DNA from: Guadua angustifolia
Lineage: Eukaryota; Streptophyta; Magnoliopsida; Poales; Poaceae
Length of the DNA: 64,000 nt
Reading direction: 5' to 3'
NCBI GenBank assembly: GCA_036346375.1
Contig: CM070500.1
Coordinates: 77,480,437 to 77,544,436, forward strand
Shown here: in pieces, positions 33,021 through 46,295 of the stretch
Position numbering within the stretch: position 1 is the first letter of the stretch
How the letters are laid out: each line of letters begins with the position of its first letter
Made by a program: the position numbers and the translations under genes
The notes under the pieces: model-generated
Database searches by the model: none
What the model was told of the DNA's origin: nothing
Seen by the model: only the letters and a program-made list of their open reading frames with translations

Positions 33021-33478
33021 CCTCCACTTTTTGCTGTTGCACATGACACAGAGATCCGGTTAGACCTATATTGTGCGTATCATGATCTGTCGAATAGAGA
33101 AGATCTACGACAGGCCGAGCTGTAACATGTCGGAATTAACCCGGTGACTGTTCATGGCGCCGTCGAGGCCGGCAGTAATTGACGGGGAAAACAAAGGGTT
33201 TGAACGATGCAATCACAAATGTTTCTTCCTGTTCTTGAACTTTCAGCAGCCGACAGTGAAGAGTTTATCTGGATGGTAATCTCATTTTTATTCTTGGACA
33301 CTCTCTTTTCCACAACCCATTTCCGTGGACGATGAGTTGACATAGCTGTACACGCAGGACATTGGTGGTACAGACGTACATCTATATCTCTACTACTTCT
33401 AATCACGAGTTAGTGGCAGTGGTCCGTCAGCCTCGACATACCCAATTAAACCGCTATTGTCCCGATCTTCTATACATT
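33021..33478. other. Spacer between CACTA-1 and CACTA-2
   Basis: This is 458 bp of flanking DNA. It starts with the CCT target duplication of CACTA-1 and ends at ATT before CACTA-2. No gene or repeat is recognised. Confidence 0.6.
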
Positions 33479-34319
33479 CACTACTACGGAAAGGGCATTT
33501 AGTCCCGGTCCAAAACTGCCTTTAGTACCGGTTTTTGAACCGAGATATAGCATCCGGATCGATGCTCAAGGGCATCGGCCCCTGTTCACTCACCCGCGAT
33601 CGATAGAGTATTAGTACCGGTTCGACCACACGTGGCAGCTGCGGAACCTCGGAGGATTCATCAAGACCGATTGGTGTCTCCAACCTGCATCGATGAGGTT
33701 TCATCGCATCGCTGGTTTCTCCAACCGTAATCGATGTTTTGTATATATATATATGTCTATTTCTCCAAAGAGCTATTATATATATGTGTGTGTGTTAAAT
33801 CACAACTAATTAAAAGCACGTATAATCAATCATGCACTTTGCCCGATAATTAAATCACTTAACATTCATTAACAAATTTAATTACATCTAATGTATTAAA
33901 ATATGTACACATATTTGTTCTTCGCTCATCGCCTAATGTATTACAATATATATGTACACAACTTTAATTACAACTTTAGTATTTCTTTTCCTTCTATTCA
34001 TCGGATCTTTTACACGACGCTTCTTGCTAGCTATAGATGTCTAATTCTACATTCACCGGTCCTTATCGAAGGGCCCCACTGTTAAACATTGGTTCGTGAA
34101 ACTCGCTTTTTGATTTACGACCTCATCGTAAATAAAGCCGACGAGTTGTTCTTGGATTGCTCTCACTGTGTCATGTAGAGTTCAACCTTGTTCCGCCAAA
34201 TGTTGAGGCACCTATCGTTAAGTCATTAACTAATCAATACTTGAATTTGTACAAGATATAAGGAGTACCTATACATCATTAAAGCTAGTAATTATATTTA
34301 CTCACCCCTTGTTGCCTTT

Positions 34320-37300
34320 TAGCATGCGGTCGGTTCCGGTTTGGGTGTGCATAAACTCAAGATACATAGTAGCCGATAAATTGTTACCCTACGAAGTCAA
34401 GATCTCATGTGGAAAAGTTGAAAGCGTGAAATGGATGCAAGGAAATTAAGTTAACTAACTAAAAGCTAGCATTATGATATACGACATGAGAGGCAATTGT
34501 AATGTCAAATTTCTCCTTGAATACGCCCACGCTTTTAGCACGGAACCGTGAATGCACTACACATGTGATTACTTAATTGTACATGATTAGAATTTGTTTC
34601 AAATTGAAGGAAATAGAGCTAGTACGATAATGAAAGGAACAAGAATTAATATCGTTGAGCATGTCGATAAAGTTTTGATACTTTTCAACCGTCTCCTTTA
34701 TGAAGTTGATAATTGTGATCAAGCTACAATCTAGCTCGATCATAAGAAGAATCCAAAGGAAAACTATACATAGATGTATCAACGTAGATAACTAATTAGT
34801 TCTAACATCGTGTTATGAAAAAGGAGTAGAATGAGGTGGTACGAAAACACGTACTCAAATGAGTAGGCTAGATATATCTTTGACTTATATCTTTGACCCA
34901 TTAGCGCATTGAATACGTTAGTCTCTGCTTCGCTTGGGTGGTCTCTAACGGTTGTCTTGTTGATAACTCATCGGGTCCATGAAGCCTATGTCGAAAATAC
35001 GATCCCTTCTAAGATCTTTGTATCTCCATGCTACATAAGAAATTAGTTAGGCTTGCAAGTTAGTATAGTACAAGGAAGTGCACGATAGTTTTTGCAAATA
35101 ATTAAGACACTTACAGAGTCCAAAGAACCCATCAAGCTCACGCCGAGGGCGCCTGCTCTAGTATAGATCATATATGTAGTCCCAACGACAACAAATTCAC
35201 CTTCACCACGAAAAAAATCTTGTTGCTTAAACTTGACAAATAACATCAGAGACCATGCTTGGTCGCGATCCAAGTACCATTCTTGAAATTGCCGATCTTT
35301 GTCGTTAGTCAAGCAGCTCCTCATGCTCGACCAATGACCCGCCCACTTTAAATAATCATTTTACTTGGGCAAACTCAATCTTTTCCGTGCCTAATATTTG
35401 ATTTGCATTAAGGCCTTTCATCGAAGAATTTTTGCATCTCCTTACCCTTCCCTCACCGACATCTTCTTCTTGGGGCATTCCTTACTCAATGTGCGCCGTA
35501 GTTTGATTGGCGAGGCATTTTTTTATCCTTCAAATTTTTAATAGTCATTAAGCCTTTATAAAATTCTTCTCGTGCAAAGTTGAACCTTCTTCTCTCGTGA
35601 CTTGGGTTTAAGAAATTTAGTTACCTCTCCTTTTACCACCTTCTTGGTCTCCTCATCGCTCATATCATACGGCCGCTTCTAAGTTCACCACTTCTTGGAT
35701 TGGGTGGAGGACCCCGCCTTCTTGGGAGCTACTCGGCCGAGCTGGCTTGTTTCTTGGTCGGCGCTTTCTTGGGAGGAGATTTAGCTTGTGGCGCTTATGC
35801 GCTGGAGGTGGTGTAGGAGTCGGCGCCTTCTTGGGAGGAGACGGGCTTTTTCAGGCTTATATGCGCAGAAGATGGTGTAGGAGATGGGCTTTGTCGGGCT
35901 TATATGCCAGGAGGTGGTGTAGGAGTCGGCGCCTTCTTGGGAGGAGACGGGTTTTTCGGGCTTTTCATGAGAGGACACGCCCATGTTATCTCGAAAAATT
36001 ATGTACCGCTTATGCGCCACAGATGAAACTGTAACGCTCTCCTAGCTTCAGAGTCCCGCCACCTCCAGAATTTCAAGGTCAAGGTCCTCGCACTGGGCGC
36101 ACCTCCTCCACCGAGACCTTGGAGTATCCTCGACGGTATATGTTGGCTATGGATAAGCTGCCCTGCTCTAATGGGTGAGCCATGCCATCGGCCGCCTTTG
36201 AAGGTAAGGTTCCGCTGGATATGCAGCTCACAAGGTGTCCGCCGTCTGATGTCGCTCACGGGATACTTGTCCAAGTCCGCTTCGGGCAACCCCACCGAAG
36301 CGCAGTTGCCACGCCCGTGAGGGGCCGATGATGTTAGGATTACTTGAGGTTCTTGGTCTGCCTCGCGTACTGTTGGCTCAAGGCTAGCTGCACTCTCTTC
36401 GGATCTCTTCTTGCATTCTCTCATTTGTTTGATTCAGCGCTCTTCAAGCGCACTAAGTTGTTGGTTCTGCCGAGCCTTGCTCTCGCCCGACTCCTATAGG
36501 TCTCGGCGCCCCGAGCGAAACCAACCTTCCACGGGACAACGCCGACGCCTTTGTGTACGCCTGTGTGCTCGATTTTGCAAGGCCCTTGTTAGCTCGTCGC
36601 TCTCCCCTGCTTGGCACAAAGCTACCCCGAAGACTCTCAATGGACTCATAAGCCTTCGCCACATCTCTTAGCACCTCCCCAAACACAACATTGCCGTTAT
36701 CATCAAGGGCACCGCCGGAGCATAGAACCAATGCTTTGCTCGTCGGGCCAATCCGCTTGTTGCGGTGTGATACCCTTCGCTAGCGTGTCCTGCTCCTCTT
36801 CTCCCATTTTGGTATTGTATGGCGGTAACCACCGTACGAGTCGGTGGTGATAATTCTTCTTCTCGGCATTCAACTTATTCTTCTCACTCATACTTTGACC
36901 TTCGTCCAAGTCTTGTAGTTCACAAACGCATCCCAGCTGATCTTGCAACTTTGGGTGCTTGTTGAAGTCGAGCGCTCGATTCTTCTTGATATACTCCGTG
37001 TTCAAACTTCTTTTTATAAGTCCGAATGCGACCGCCATCTTCTTGAGAGTGTAACTCTTCACCTCTCTTCGGTCCCTTGGGGATGGTGAATGTCTCCTTT
37101 ACATCGCTCCAAAGCATGTTCTTCAGATCTTGAGGGACCTCGGTCCCATTTTGCTATGCTAATTGCCATGTGGTCCCTAACATGGACGCCGATGCTGAAT
37201 TGAACGCCCAAGCGCCTCGAGGGTGCAAGAGGTCGGCCGCCCTCGCCGACTTCGTGATAACATGTCTTGCCTTCTTCTTCTTGCTTGGACCTCGCCGACG

Positions 37301-37390
37301 TGATTGCCTCGCTCGTTGACCGATCCGAAGCATGGTACAATCATGAACGGGTCGATGTTGGCTTAGCATGGTAGTGGAACCGATAATCAT
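34320..37390 (-). pseudogene. Second gene of CACTA-2 (Transposase_24, DUF8039, Ulp1-like protease)
   Basis: Minus-strand order is as follows. A basic N-terminus (RARQSRRRGPSKKKKARH near 37270) leads into a Transposase_24-like block (MLWSDVKETFTIPKGPKR, then SYTLKKMAVAFGLIKRSLNT at 37117-36950). Then comes a charged region, a DUF8039-like block (YPVSDIRRRTPCELHI and AGQLIHSQHIPS, 36250-36130), and a Ulp1/C48-like end. The last shows IKETVEKYQNFIDMLNDI at 34710-34650, matching the LDS-region helix, and GNNLSATMYLEFMHTQTGTD at 34400-34330, where the family has GxxxCGxYVCEF. The catalytic Cys-Gly is replaced or lost to an indel. Frameshifts are frequent, so this is a pseudogene as given. Confidence 0.68.
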
Positions 37391-37935
37391 GAACGGATCG
37401 ATTGTTACCTCGCCGCCTCATCGTGCTCGCAGCCTCATTGGCCTCGGTGGCCTCGGCACCATGAGGGCGGTGCAGGCTCGCTGCCTCATGACCATCACAT
37501 CCTCGCAATCAAACTTCTCATAAATTCTTCGTCGCCCATCGCTGCTTTTAGGCTAGAAGAAGCACCGAAAATTAACAAAAATAGATCACATTTCATGTAA
37601 AGTCGATGGTACTACTCTAAAACGGCATGGAAGACGATGGGGAAGAGACTAGAGAGGATGGCGTGCACACCAAGATGTTCCTAATGTAAATCGCCAAATA
37701 CTATACGATGGTAATTTTGCTAGAGTTGAGAGGAAATCAAGTGATGTTGTGACCTCATGCTACAAACATGTGCACATGTAACTTTAAAATGATACTTATA
37801 CATTAGAAAAAATTCATATGATACATATACATCTCTTAAATGAAAAATAATATGAAAAAATTCATATATACTTAAGAATATATTTGCTTAATAAAAAATA
37901 ATGAATCATTCTTATTCCACACTAAAATGATTTTA

Positions 37936-38190
37936 AAAAAATAAGCCCTCGCAAGTTCAAGAAGCATGGATGTCACGAGAGCGTCCCCAGACACCGAGAG
38001 GCTTAAACCATGAGGAGGTGCTCGCTTGAGATCCGTGGATCAATGAAGAAGAGGAGCGGAGGAAGCCTATGGACAAGGGTACGCAGAAGAAGACAAAGAA
38101 CCAAGTCCATTTCTGCTTAGCGCTCCTCATGGCTTTTCTGTACCTGGACGCCTCGTGACATCCATGCTTTTGAACTTGCAGGGCTTATTT
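37936..38190. mobile_element. Foldback MITE inside CACTA-2
   Basis: The left arm AATAAGCCCTCGCAAGTTCAAG... (37941-37990) is inverted at 38140-38190 (...CTTGCAGGGCTTATT), with about 90% identity over some 50 bp. Pairing continues inward (CCATGAGGAGGTGCTC near 38010 against GCGCTCCTCATGG near 38120), so most of the 250-bp block folds back. It has no coding sequence. No target duplication was resolved in the AT-rich flanks. Confidence 0.75.
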
Positions 38191-38242
38191 TTTAAACACA
38201 TACATTTTTGGTCAACAAAATGTACATGCACATAAATTGTAG

Positions 38243-38397
38243 GATTTTCTTTTTGTAACTCTCAGATATAATGAATTTGATCTTGAAATTTCATACGAGG
38301 CTACCTATGTATAAAATTGTAGGTTCAGATTATATATCGAGAGTTACAAAAAGAGAAAATTCTTGAATTTTCTCTTTTTTATAACTCTCGGAATATA
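38243..38397. repeat. Inverted repeat TTTTCTTTTTGTAACTCTC with an extra direct copy
   Basis: ATTTTCTTTTTGTAACTCTC near 38246 is inverted at about 38338-38360 (GAGAGTTACAAAAAGAGAAA). A third copy in the first orientation follows at about 38368-38390 (TTTTCTCTTTTTTATAACTC). The two adjacent arms form a short hairpin. Confidence 0.8.
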
Positions 38398-38429
38398 AAC
38401 TTGGGGTCGCTAATGACGACTCGTGCGGC

Positions 38430-39900
38430 GCCATTTTCCAACATCTCACCATCCCGAAGCGACTCCAGATTCCTTCGTGCCGCAAAAAGAAGCTACGTCA
38501 GAAGGATCGAAGGTGGACTCAACAAGACCTTGGGGCTGGGGGCTTACCGGACGCGCCCTCGCTGGTCGGGTCGCCGCTACTCGTCTCAGAAACGGGTGCA
38601 TCCTCCTCCGAAGAGGGGACACGCGATTCCGCAGAAGTCATTGCGATCGCTCGCCTGCTGAGGCTGCCGGGCACAGATGTGTATGAGGGCGATGGCTTCC
38701 TCATCGACCTCGAGGTCGCCCCGCCTGGGTCTCCTTCTTCCCGGAATGGGGGCCCTCAGACACCAACAGGTCGACCTCGCCTCTTCGTAGAACCACTGCC
38801 GACCACGGCCGAGGGAGTCCCGAGGTTGGAACTTGGGAAGGCCCACTTGAGCCCGACCTGCTGTCGAAGTAGAGGCATCCCACCACGTGGTCCTTCCCTG
38901 AGCTAAGAGGTCAAGTACCTAAGAAGAGCGAGGGGGCTCAAGGATCCCTAGGAATCCTCACATAGATGGGAGAAGATGGTGAGAAGGAGAACAGAGTTTG
39001 GCACTGTGTTGATGAGCTCGATGTCGCACTGGAGAGGACCTCACGATTTAACTCGCTCTCTGGGTACGCAGTCAAGAGGACATAGTTCTTGCAAACGATC
39101 TCATCGTCCTTGGGTTGCGGCTCGGTCTCTGTTCGGCAACCGCCATACTAATGGATCGAGCGCCCTGTGGCTTTGAAGTTCCTTCATCCTCGGCGGTCGA
39201 CAGCTGCGTTCTCCCTTAGCTTGGCCATGGCGATCGCGGCTGTTTTGGTCGAAGGTGGAGGAGGAGATTTTCGCTGGGCAAGGAGGCTTGGAAGACGGCG
39301 GGCGCCGGACGGGGTTCTTCTCAAAAAGACGCCGCGTTTGTGTTTATGGCTGCGCCGCCGCTGAGGCTGGTCCACGGCGTCAAGGGTGCGCCGCCACGAT
39401 TTGACAGCGCATTAAGGCCTCGGCCGCGTTTCGAGACGCAGCAGTGTCGCCAACCGCTTGCATCCGCATCGGTTCCGGAGATCAAGAGGCGCTGTGTCGC
39501 TACTCCACGGCTCGGCGCATGCTTCCGCCGATCAGAGACTCAAGGTCCGCCTGCTGCCACGACCTTAAGCCTCGGGCTAGCCGACGAGGATCGAATCTTT
39601 GACCGCCGGGCAGACGGACAACGGATCCCTGCTCGGTGGCCCTCGCCACGACTGGTGCACGCCAAGGCGCTTGACCTAGAGCGCTGACTCGAGCACGGCC
39701 CCGCCGACTCGAGCTCGGGCGGGTCCTTGTTCGAGCCGAGTCCATCCTCGATTTCGGATCGCATTTGACCGGCGGTTGCTCAAGGCGCGGTCGTGAGGCA
39801 GAGCAAAAGCGCGCAACAAGTTCGAGCGGCATCGCCGCCCTCAACGCATGAAGGCCACTTCCCTGAATCTCTCCCGTCCGCTATGCGTGAGGAGGTATAA
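38430..39900 (-). pseudogene. Possible gypsy-type gag fragment (Transposase_28-like), GC-rich
   Basis: A minus-strand frame at 38586-38846 reads MGLPKFQPRDSLGRGRQWF, resembling the FxPRDSLxxWQxxWFYV stretch of putative gypsy-type gag proteins of grasses. Adjacent frames (38519-38704, ending APRSC) are Ser/Pro/Glu-rich as in the linker of such proteins. Composition is clearly more GC-rich than its flanks, which supports foreign origin. Plus-strand ORFs of similar length here are shadows. The N-terminal part towards 39900 cannot be recognised. Confidence 0.4.
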
Positions 39901-40222
39901 AGACCAAGGATGCGCAGCTTTTCGTGACGTAAAAAGACAACACACAACACGCCATAGCTCGAGTTTAGACATCGCCATTGTTGAACTTGAGTCAGAACAC
40001 ACCCTTGTACTTAAATAGCTAAGAAAACCGCCGAAGGCAATCGAGTAGAGCTATTACCTCCACAGGCTCGAACCAAGATAAATCTTTGCCTCACGCCGTT
40101 GTCGCTTTGCTTCACCATCACTCGCCTACTCTTTCCTCCGCTCGAGCAAAGCGCAGCTCGTCCCGTGATCATATCGAATTTCATCTCATTTCTTGCGGTT
40201 GGCGATCCCGATCAAGGATGTA

Positions 40223-40560
40223 AACCGATCAATAAAAATAGAAATTTCAAAATTCACCGTAAATTAGAATAATTCACATGATACATATTCATTTGACATG
40301 ATACATATACATTTCAAACTTCACATATACATAGAAATCTCACACATACATAGAAATCTCACATATACATAGAAACCGATCAATAAAAATAGAAATTTCA
40401 AAATTCACCGTAAATTAGAATAATTCACATACATTGTCAATATGATGCATTGCATAGATAGAAAGAAAGTATATATCGATAATGTAATGATGCCCATAAC
40501 ATTGGCCCATAACATTGTCAATATGATGCATTGCATAGAAAGAAAGTATATACTGCATGA
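40223..40560. repeat. AT-rich direct repeats
   Basis: AACCGATCAATAAAAATAGA and the next ~37 bp occur at 40223 and, identical, at 40374. Between them CACATATACATAGAAATCT-type units of ~20 bp are tandemly repeated. CATTGTCAATATGATGCATT is duplicated at about 40433 and 40514. Confidence 0.85.
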
Positions 40561-41460
40561 ATAATCTTCTATCCTTTGCTCTGATTTCAGTACCTTAGAT
40601 CTTATAACACGATGAGGCCAATGAGGCAAAGCATTGATAAAAGATAACTTGGTGTTGATTCAATTGTTGAATGTAGAGCAGTATGAGCATAATGAAACAT
40701 AGACTTAACCCAGATATGACTAAGCACAATTTATCCACAATGTCCAGAACATATGAAATGATCATGAATTCAACAGGTATAAGCTTATAAGCACATAGAT
40801 TCATGATATGAACACATATAAACAGACATCCAAAACAAAGATACTACTCATGTTTGGTTTTTTCAAGATTGTTCTCAGATTTAAGAACTTGATGGGTTGC
40901 CTCAAAGAAGCCCTCCAACACCAAATTTAAGCAATATATCACAGGTATATCAATATGAAATTAGTGACTCTATTCAGTTCAGCACCGCTTAAGAAAATTG
41001 ACTCACTAATACTCAATTATGGATGAAAAGCTATCGAACAATGTAATTGCAATAATTTTGCCTACGACAAAGGATGCCAAACCAAAGGAGAATTGAGTTC
41101 CAGATTAGACCAGACATCAAAGTTAATCAAGTCACATGAAAGGAACTATTCTCGTGATAGCCAAGTTGAAGTTTTAGACACAATAATCTAAACAAGGTCG
41201 ACTCACGAGGATAATCACTAACTAGTCGATTAATATTGCCTCATTCAACTTAATCATCATCGAGCAAAGATAAGAGAACAAAAAAAGGCTCTCCAGATCA
41301 AGAAATACAGCCTCTAGCTCGATGGCTAGTCCCTCAAATTTCTTAATCAGTTCACTGAATCAACACCAACAGATAAATTGGTTATATTTCAAACTGAATA
41401 GCAACCAGCAACGCAAATTTGCTTCTCAAACGTAGCAACGCAACCAAAACCAATCACTGG
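40561..41460. other. Non-coding, nothing recognised
   Basis: AT-rich sequence within CACTA-2. It has no domain-bearing frame and no terminal repeat. Confidence 0.4.
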
Positions 41461-42189
41461 CACAAATGAGGCAAAACCACATGGTTTCGCATCACCAATC
41501 CAAAACCATCATCCATGTCGAATCGACAAAGACCATCTCGTTAGTTCTAGAATCGACAAAGACAAACTTCCAAAGACTTTCACTCTTGAGGATACCAACC
41601 AGAATGTCAGCAACCCAAGCAAAATTTACCGAACAGAACAAAACCCTAGGGTTGGCGAAGGCCGGAGGGGAACAGTGGGTAAGGAGGGCACCCAACCGCA
41701 TATTATTTTATCAAGTGACAAGTGATCTCATCGGGTAAGGAGGGCACAAACCCTAGGGTTGGCGAAGGCCGAGGGGAACCAGCGGCGGAGGCAAGGCGCG
41801 GAGGCAAGGCTTCGGAGGCGAGGACGGCGGTGGTGGGGTCGCTTGAGGCGCAGGAGGACTGCGGCATGTGGGGTCTGGAGGCGCCCCTGGCTGCTCGGAG
41901 GTCTTTGCAAACGAAAGGGAGGAGGAGGAGAGTGGGGAACAATGGCGGAGTAGCAAAATTGGGGAAGAGGAGGCGCGGAGGATGATAGTGCACCATCGGG
42001 CCCCTGTTGGTGTATTCAACCGGATCGATGATTCACATCGCCCCTGCTGGATACACCAACCGATCGATGATCACGATCCTTGCTGGTGTATCCAACGGCA
42101 TCGATGGGTCACTGCAGCCTCTAGCATTATCATCCTGCTGATACACCAACCGACCTGATGTGAAGGGTTTATAAAACTCAAAACAATTT

Positions 42190-42318
42190 AGCGCCTTACC
42201 ACTCGATAAGAAATCTTCTCCTCAAGGCGCGAGGCGCTTGAGTGCGAGCCTCCCGATCCAGGAGGTCTCGGTTCGAGCCCCGCCGTGCCCCCTAGCCCTT
42301 TTTTTTTTTTTTTTTTAT
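42190..42318. mobile_element. SINE-like segment with B box and T-run
   Basis: GGTTCGAGCCC at 42270-42280 matches the Pol III B box GGTTCGANNCC and is preceded by tRNA-like GC-rich sequence (GGCGCGAGGCGCTTGAG). A run of 18 T follows from 42299. No clear A box was found, so this may be a fragment or a tRNA-like relic. Confidence 0.3.
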
Positions 42319-42790
42319 TTCTTAAATCGACTGCTTAACTCTTGTTTCATTAAATAATTTTTAAAATGCTTTTACCACTTTAGATTCATTTATCTTTTTT
42401 TAAGAACGGGTTTTTAAATGTACTATTTAACTATTGTTTCATTAAATAATTTTTAAAAATGCTTTTACCACTTTAGATTCATTTAGCCTTTTTTTAAGAT
42501 TTTTTTTAAAATCTACTGCTTAACTATTGTTTCATTAAATAATTTTTAAAAATGCTTTTACCACTTTAGATTCATTTATCTTTTTTTAAGAACGGGTTTT
42601 TAAATGTACTGCTTAACTATTATTTCATTAAATAATTTTTAAAAATGCTTTTACCACTTTAGATTCATTTAGCCTTTTTTTAAGATTTCTTTTTTTAAAA
42701 TCTACTATTTAACTATTGTTTCATTAAATAATTTTAAAAATACTTTTACCACTTTAGATTCATTTAGCCTTTTTTTAAAGATTGTAAGAA
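42319..42790. repeat. Tandem repeat, 92-96-bp unit, five copies
   Basis: The segment TGTTTCATTAAATAATTTTT recurs at 42343, 42435, 42529, 42621 (one change) and 42717. Each is followed by GCTTTTACCACTTTAGATTC. Units alternate between a TTAAGAACGGGTTTTTAAAT linker and a TTAAGATTTTTTTTAAAATC linker, so a ~186-bp higher-order period exists. Confidence 0.92.
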
Positions 42791-43059
42791 ATAAAGTAAT
42801 TTTTGCACTCTTATAATTCCATTGCAAATTGTCACCTTGTTATATTAGTACAGAGGACTTTGAACAATATTGTTAGTCAAATATTAGTACAATTTGAATG
42901 TAAAATACGGAGCAACAGAAAACCTCTAGAGGAATGAGAAACTAGTATGTTAGTAGTCTATTACACCAAAAGAAAGCAAAGCAATCCTTATTTGCTAACA
43001 TACTTTGCTTTTACAAGTGATCCTTCATTATGATCGCGCGATTTAGGGAGATTCCTCTC

Positions 43060-46000
43060 AGATCATTCAGACACTAATGTCTACGCCCACCGTGAAAGGA
43101 GGCAGCTCGTCGAATCGATTATACTCTTCTTCGTCTGTGACGCCTCAACTCCGGCTAATCCTTCTTTACTCGAAGAACCACGTGGCGCTTGGCCGATCGC
43201 TATCGCTAGTCTTCCTTCTACTTTTTTCGGTTTGTCTGTCCATGTCCATCACATAGAATACCTGTGTCACATCATTAGCGAAAGCACGAACGGTTCGTCC
43301 TTATAGGCCACTTGCTTGAGGTCCACAGTTGTCATACTGCATTTATCGATATCCACTGCCATCGCTTTGACCCATTGGCACCAAACAGAGGGACTTTTAA
43401 TGGCCCGCATCTAGCTCCCAGATCTCCTCTATGAAACCATAGTAGGTGTCCATCTTTCCATTTTTGTCCAAGGCATCTATACTGACGCCAATCGCTTTTG
43501 GTTGGTGCTCTTGTTATCCTCGGGTTGTCGGGTAAAATGTGTACCCATTTATCTCATACCCTTGAAATGATATGATTGTTGTGGACGGTCCTCGAGCCAA
43601 GAGTTTCAATTGTTCATCGCTTGTCCGCTTGCCCAACAGCTTGCTTTTGTAACCAACTTAAATGATCCATTTGCTCCATCGCGATCCACTTATCCGATTT
43701 CTCCGGTATTGGGCGCAGAGACTCATTTCGTGATCATAGATATACGGAGCCACTACAGCTTGCTTGTTTCAATACCGTGAAATGTGCTTGTTTAAATGCA
43801 AGTAGATCGTCGCTATAGGATTCTTTTCTCCCTAAAGTCCCTTTTCCTCGTAGCCTCCTCATGGCGTGATACAGGATGCCAATCGGATTCAGATCATCAA
43901 TGTAACTAACACAAAACTCGATCACCTCCTCTCAGGCCGACACCTCGCAATGCAGCCTTTCGGCGAGACCGTTATGAACATACTTCTTTAGGATACCCAT
44001 GTACCTCTCGAAGGGAACATATTGTGGAGGAACACAGTCCGAGAATTTCTATCTTTAACAATGTGGACCATGAGATGGACCATAATATCAAAGAAGGATG
44101 GAGGGAAGATCATCTCAAGGCTAACTGTAGACTATTGACCATGTCATCATGCGACTAGATACCTTATTCGCTCGATGACCTTCTCGCGACACCGCTGAAG
44201 AACGAACACACCTTTATGATTGTCCTCGCACTCTAATCTCGCGTAATACCTCGCACCGCCATCGAGCAATCAGGTCATCAACACATGACAATCATGGATT
44301 TTATGTGTACGATTTTATTCTCTTTCATGTTTATGAGTCTCCTTATGTTCGAGGAGTATCCGTAAGGACCTTCACACTCTGCTCAAGAACTTAATCATGT
44401 TTTTTTTCTCTTCCTTGCTCGTGAGTGTAGCTCATGGGTGGAGGTAATGTTGTCCTTTCTCTCTTTTCCTGATGTAGGTCGCTCCTCGAGTCCCAATAGT
44501 CAGAGGTCCTTTCGTGCTTGAAGTGTATCTTTTGACTTACCATGACATATCTAGGAAACCTAGTAGGTTCATGCAGACATTCTTTGTGATATGCATGAAG
44601 TCCAAAGGAGTGGCGGACCTCTAAGTCTTTCCAAGAAGGTAAGTCCCAAAATATTGACTTCTTCTTCCAAATGGCCTTCGTGGTGACCTTGTTCACCGAG
44701 ATAGGTTTGCTACCAGACCTTTTCCAAATACTACTTTCAGATCCTTTACCAAAGAAAATACAAGCGCCCCATCATGATGCATGGGCTTTACGCTTTCTTC
44801 CGTCCCATCAAAATTCTCACCCTTCCTCCGTGAACGGTCCTTCATATGGAGGAACCTACGGTGGCCCATGTACACAACCTTTCGAGAGTTTTTAGGTACT
44901 TGTTGTCCGTATCCTCTAAGCAAAGGATGCGTGCTTTATATCCTTTGATAGATAGGCCCGATAGATTACCAAGTGCAGCTACCGTTGATGGTTACGTAAT
45001 AGCAATGCACGAGAGTGAAGTGCTCTCTTTGTACTCATCCCATACGCGCATACACCATCGCTCCACGTTGTTAACAGATCTTCAACCAACGGTTTGAGGT
45101 ACACATCAATGTCGCTTCCTGTGTTGCTTCGGCCTTGGATAAGCAATGGCATCATAATGTACTTCCGCTTCATACACGTACCAAGGAGGAAGGTTGTAGA
45201 TACATAGAGTCACGGGCCAAGTGTCAGGATCGCCGCTCATATCGCCGAACGGGTTCATCCCATCCGCACTCAACCCAAACATTATGTTCCTTGCATCCTC
45301 AAAGAAAGTCCGGTATGTTCTATCGACTTTCCTCCACCGGGAGCCATCAAGAAGGTGCCTTAGCCTTCCGTCAGTCTTACGGTCTTCCTTGTGCCAACAA
45401 GATCATCTAGGCATGCGCTTTGTTCGCAAATAAACGCTTCAACCGGGGATTACAGGAAATACCACACCACCTTAGCAGAGGTCTCTTCTTCTTACGCCGC
45501 CTCTACCTCACCGGGTCATCACGCCGGTCTTATACCGTAAGTTTTGCACACCGGACAAGCTTCCAATCCTCATACTCATTGTATAAAGGATACAATCATT
45601 ACGACATGCATGTATCTTCAGACTCTCCAACCCCAAAGGGCGCATAACTTGTTTGGCATCGCACGTAGTTTCGGCAAGGTGTTCCTCTAGAAGTAACTCT
45701 TTATGAGGCATAACAACTCGTCAATCCCTTATCGCACAATCCATTGGTCGCCTTCCATTGCATCGCCTAGTGTGGTACGCAACTTTTATGGCCCCGCGAC
45801 AATTTGGGTACAACAGTTGTTCCGTGGTCCTCCCATAGTCGCCGAACTTTTCGTAATGTCTTTCATCGATGTATTCTCCTCTCCATCACGCAAAGATCCG
45901 GTCTAGGTCATCATCACCAAACTCCCCAATGTATCTTCGAAGAACCGTGTTGACCAAATATCCGGATATTGTTGTCCGCTTCTTCTTCTTCACCGCCTTC

Positions 46001-46227
46001 CCAGATAATCTCTTCTTCACCGTGCTTGGTCCAACAGTATAGTTTGACATGAAACCTCTTGTGAGCAAATGAAAGTGAAGGTGGCTGGATTTTGGCCACT
46101 CCTTCTCATTCTTGCAGCCTATGCATGGACAACATATGTAGCCCGACGTCAGTGTGTGCATCGTCAGACGAAGAAAATCTTGCAAACCCCGCAAGAACTC
46201 GGGGAGCGCCGGTCCATGTACATCCAT
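43060..46227 (-). pseudogene. tnp2-like: TNP2-type transposase of CACTA-2 (Transposase_21)
   Basis: Minus-strand order: a transposase-associated zinc-binding segment (SGYICCPCIGCKNEKEW, then HLHFHLLTRGFMSNYTV) at 46150-46030; CWTKHGEEE in the next frame; AKQVMRPLGLESLKIHACRN and DCILY at 45680-45580; MKRKYIMMPLLIQGRSNTGS and DIDVYLKPLVEDL at 45173-45070; WKDLEVRHSFGLHAYHKECL near 44620; a C-terminal part with QAHFTVLKQA (43790); and the family ending EYNRFDELPPF, readable in frame at about 43120-43085. All blocks are collinear with the other TNP2 genes in the window. Repeated frameshifts make it a pseudogene as given. Confidence 0.86.
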
Positions 46228-46295
46228 CGCCGTCCATCTACATTATGTCACATCAAGATAACTATTAGCTCATTTTATGATAATGAATTGTTGAA

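Noticed and set aside
39184..39844. Long frames on both strands in a GC-rich block
   Set aside because: They overlap each other with equal length and low-complexity content. I kept only a low-confidence gag-like fragment call for the block.
42270..42280. GGTTCGAGCCC as part of a complete tRNA gene
   Set aside because: No A box at the right distance and no acceptor stem. It was kept only as a SINE-like trace.
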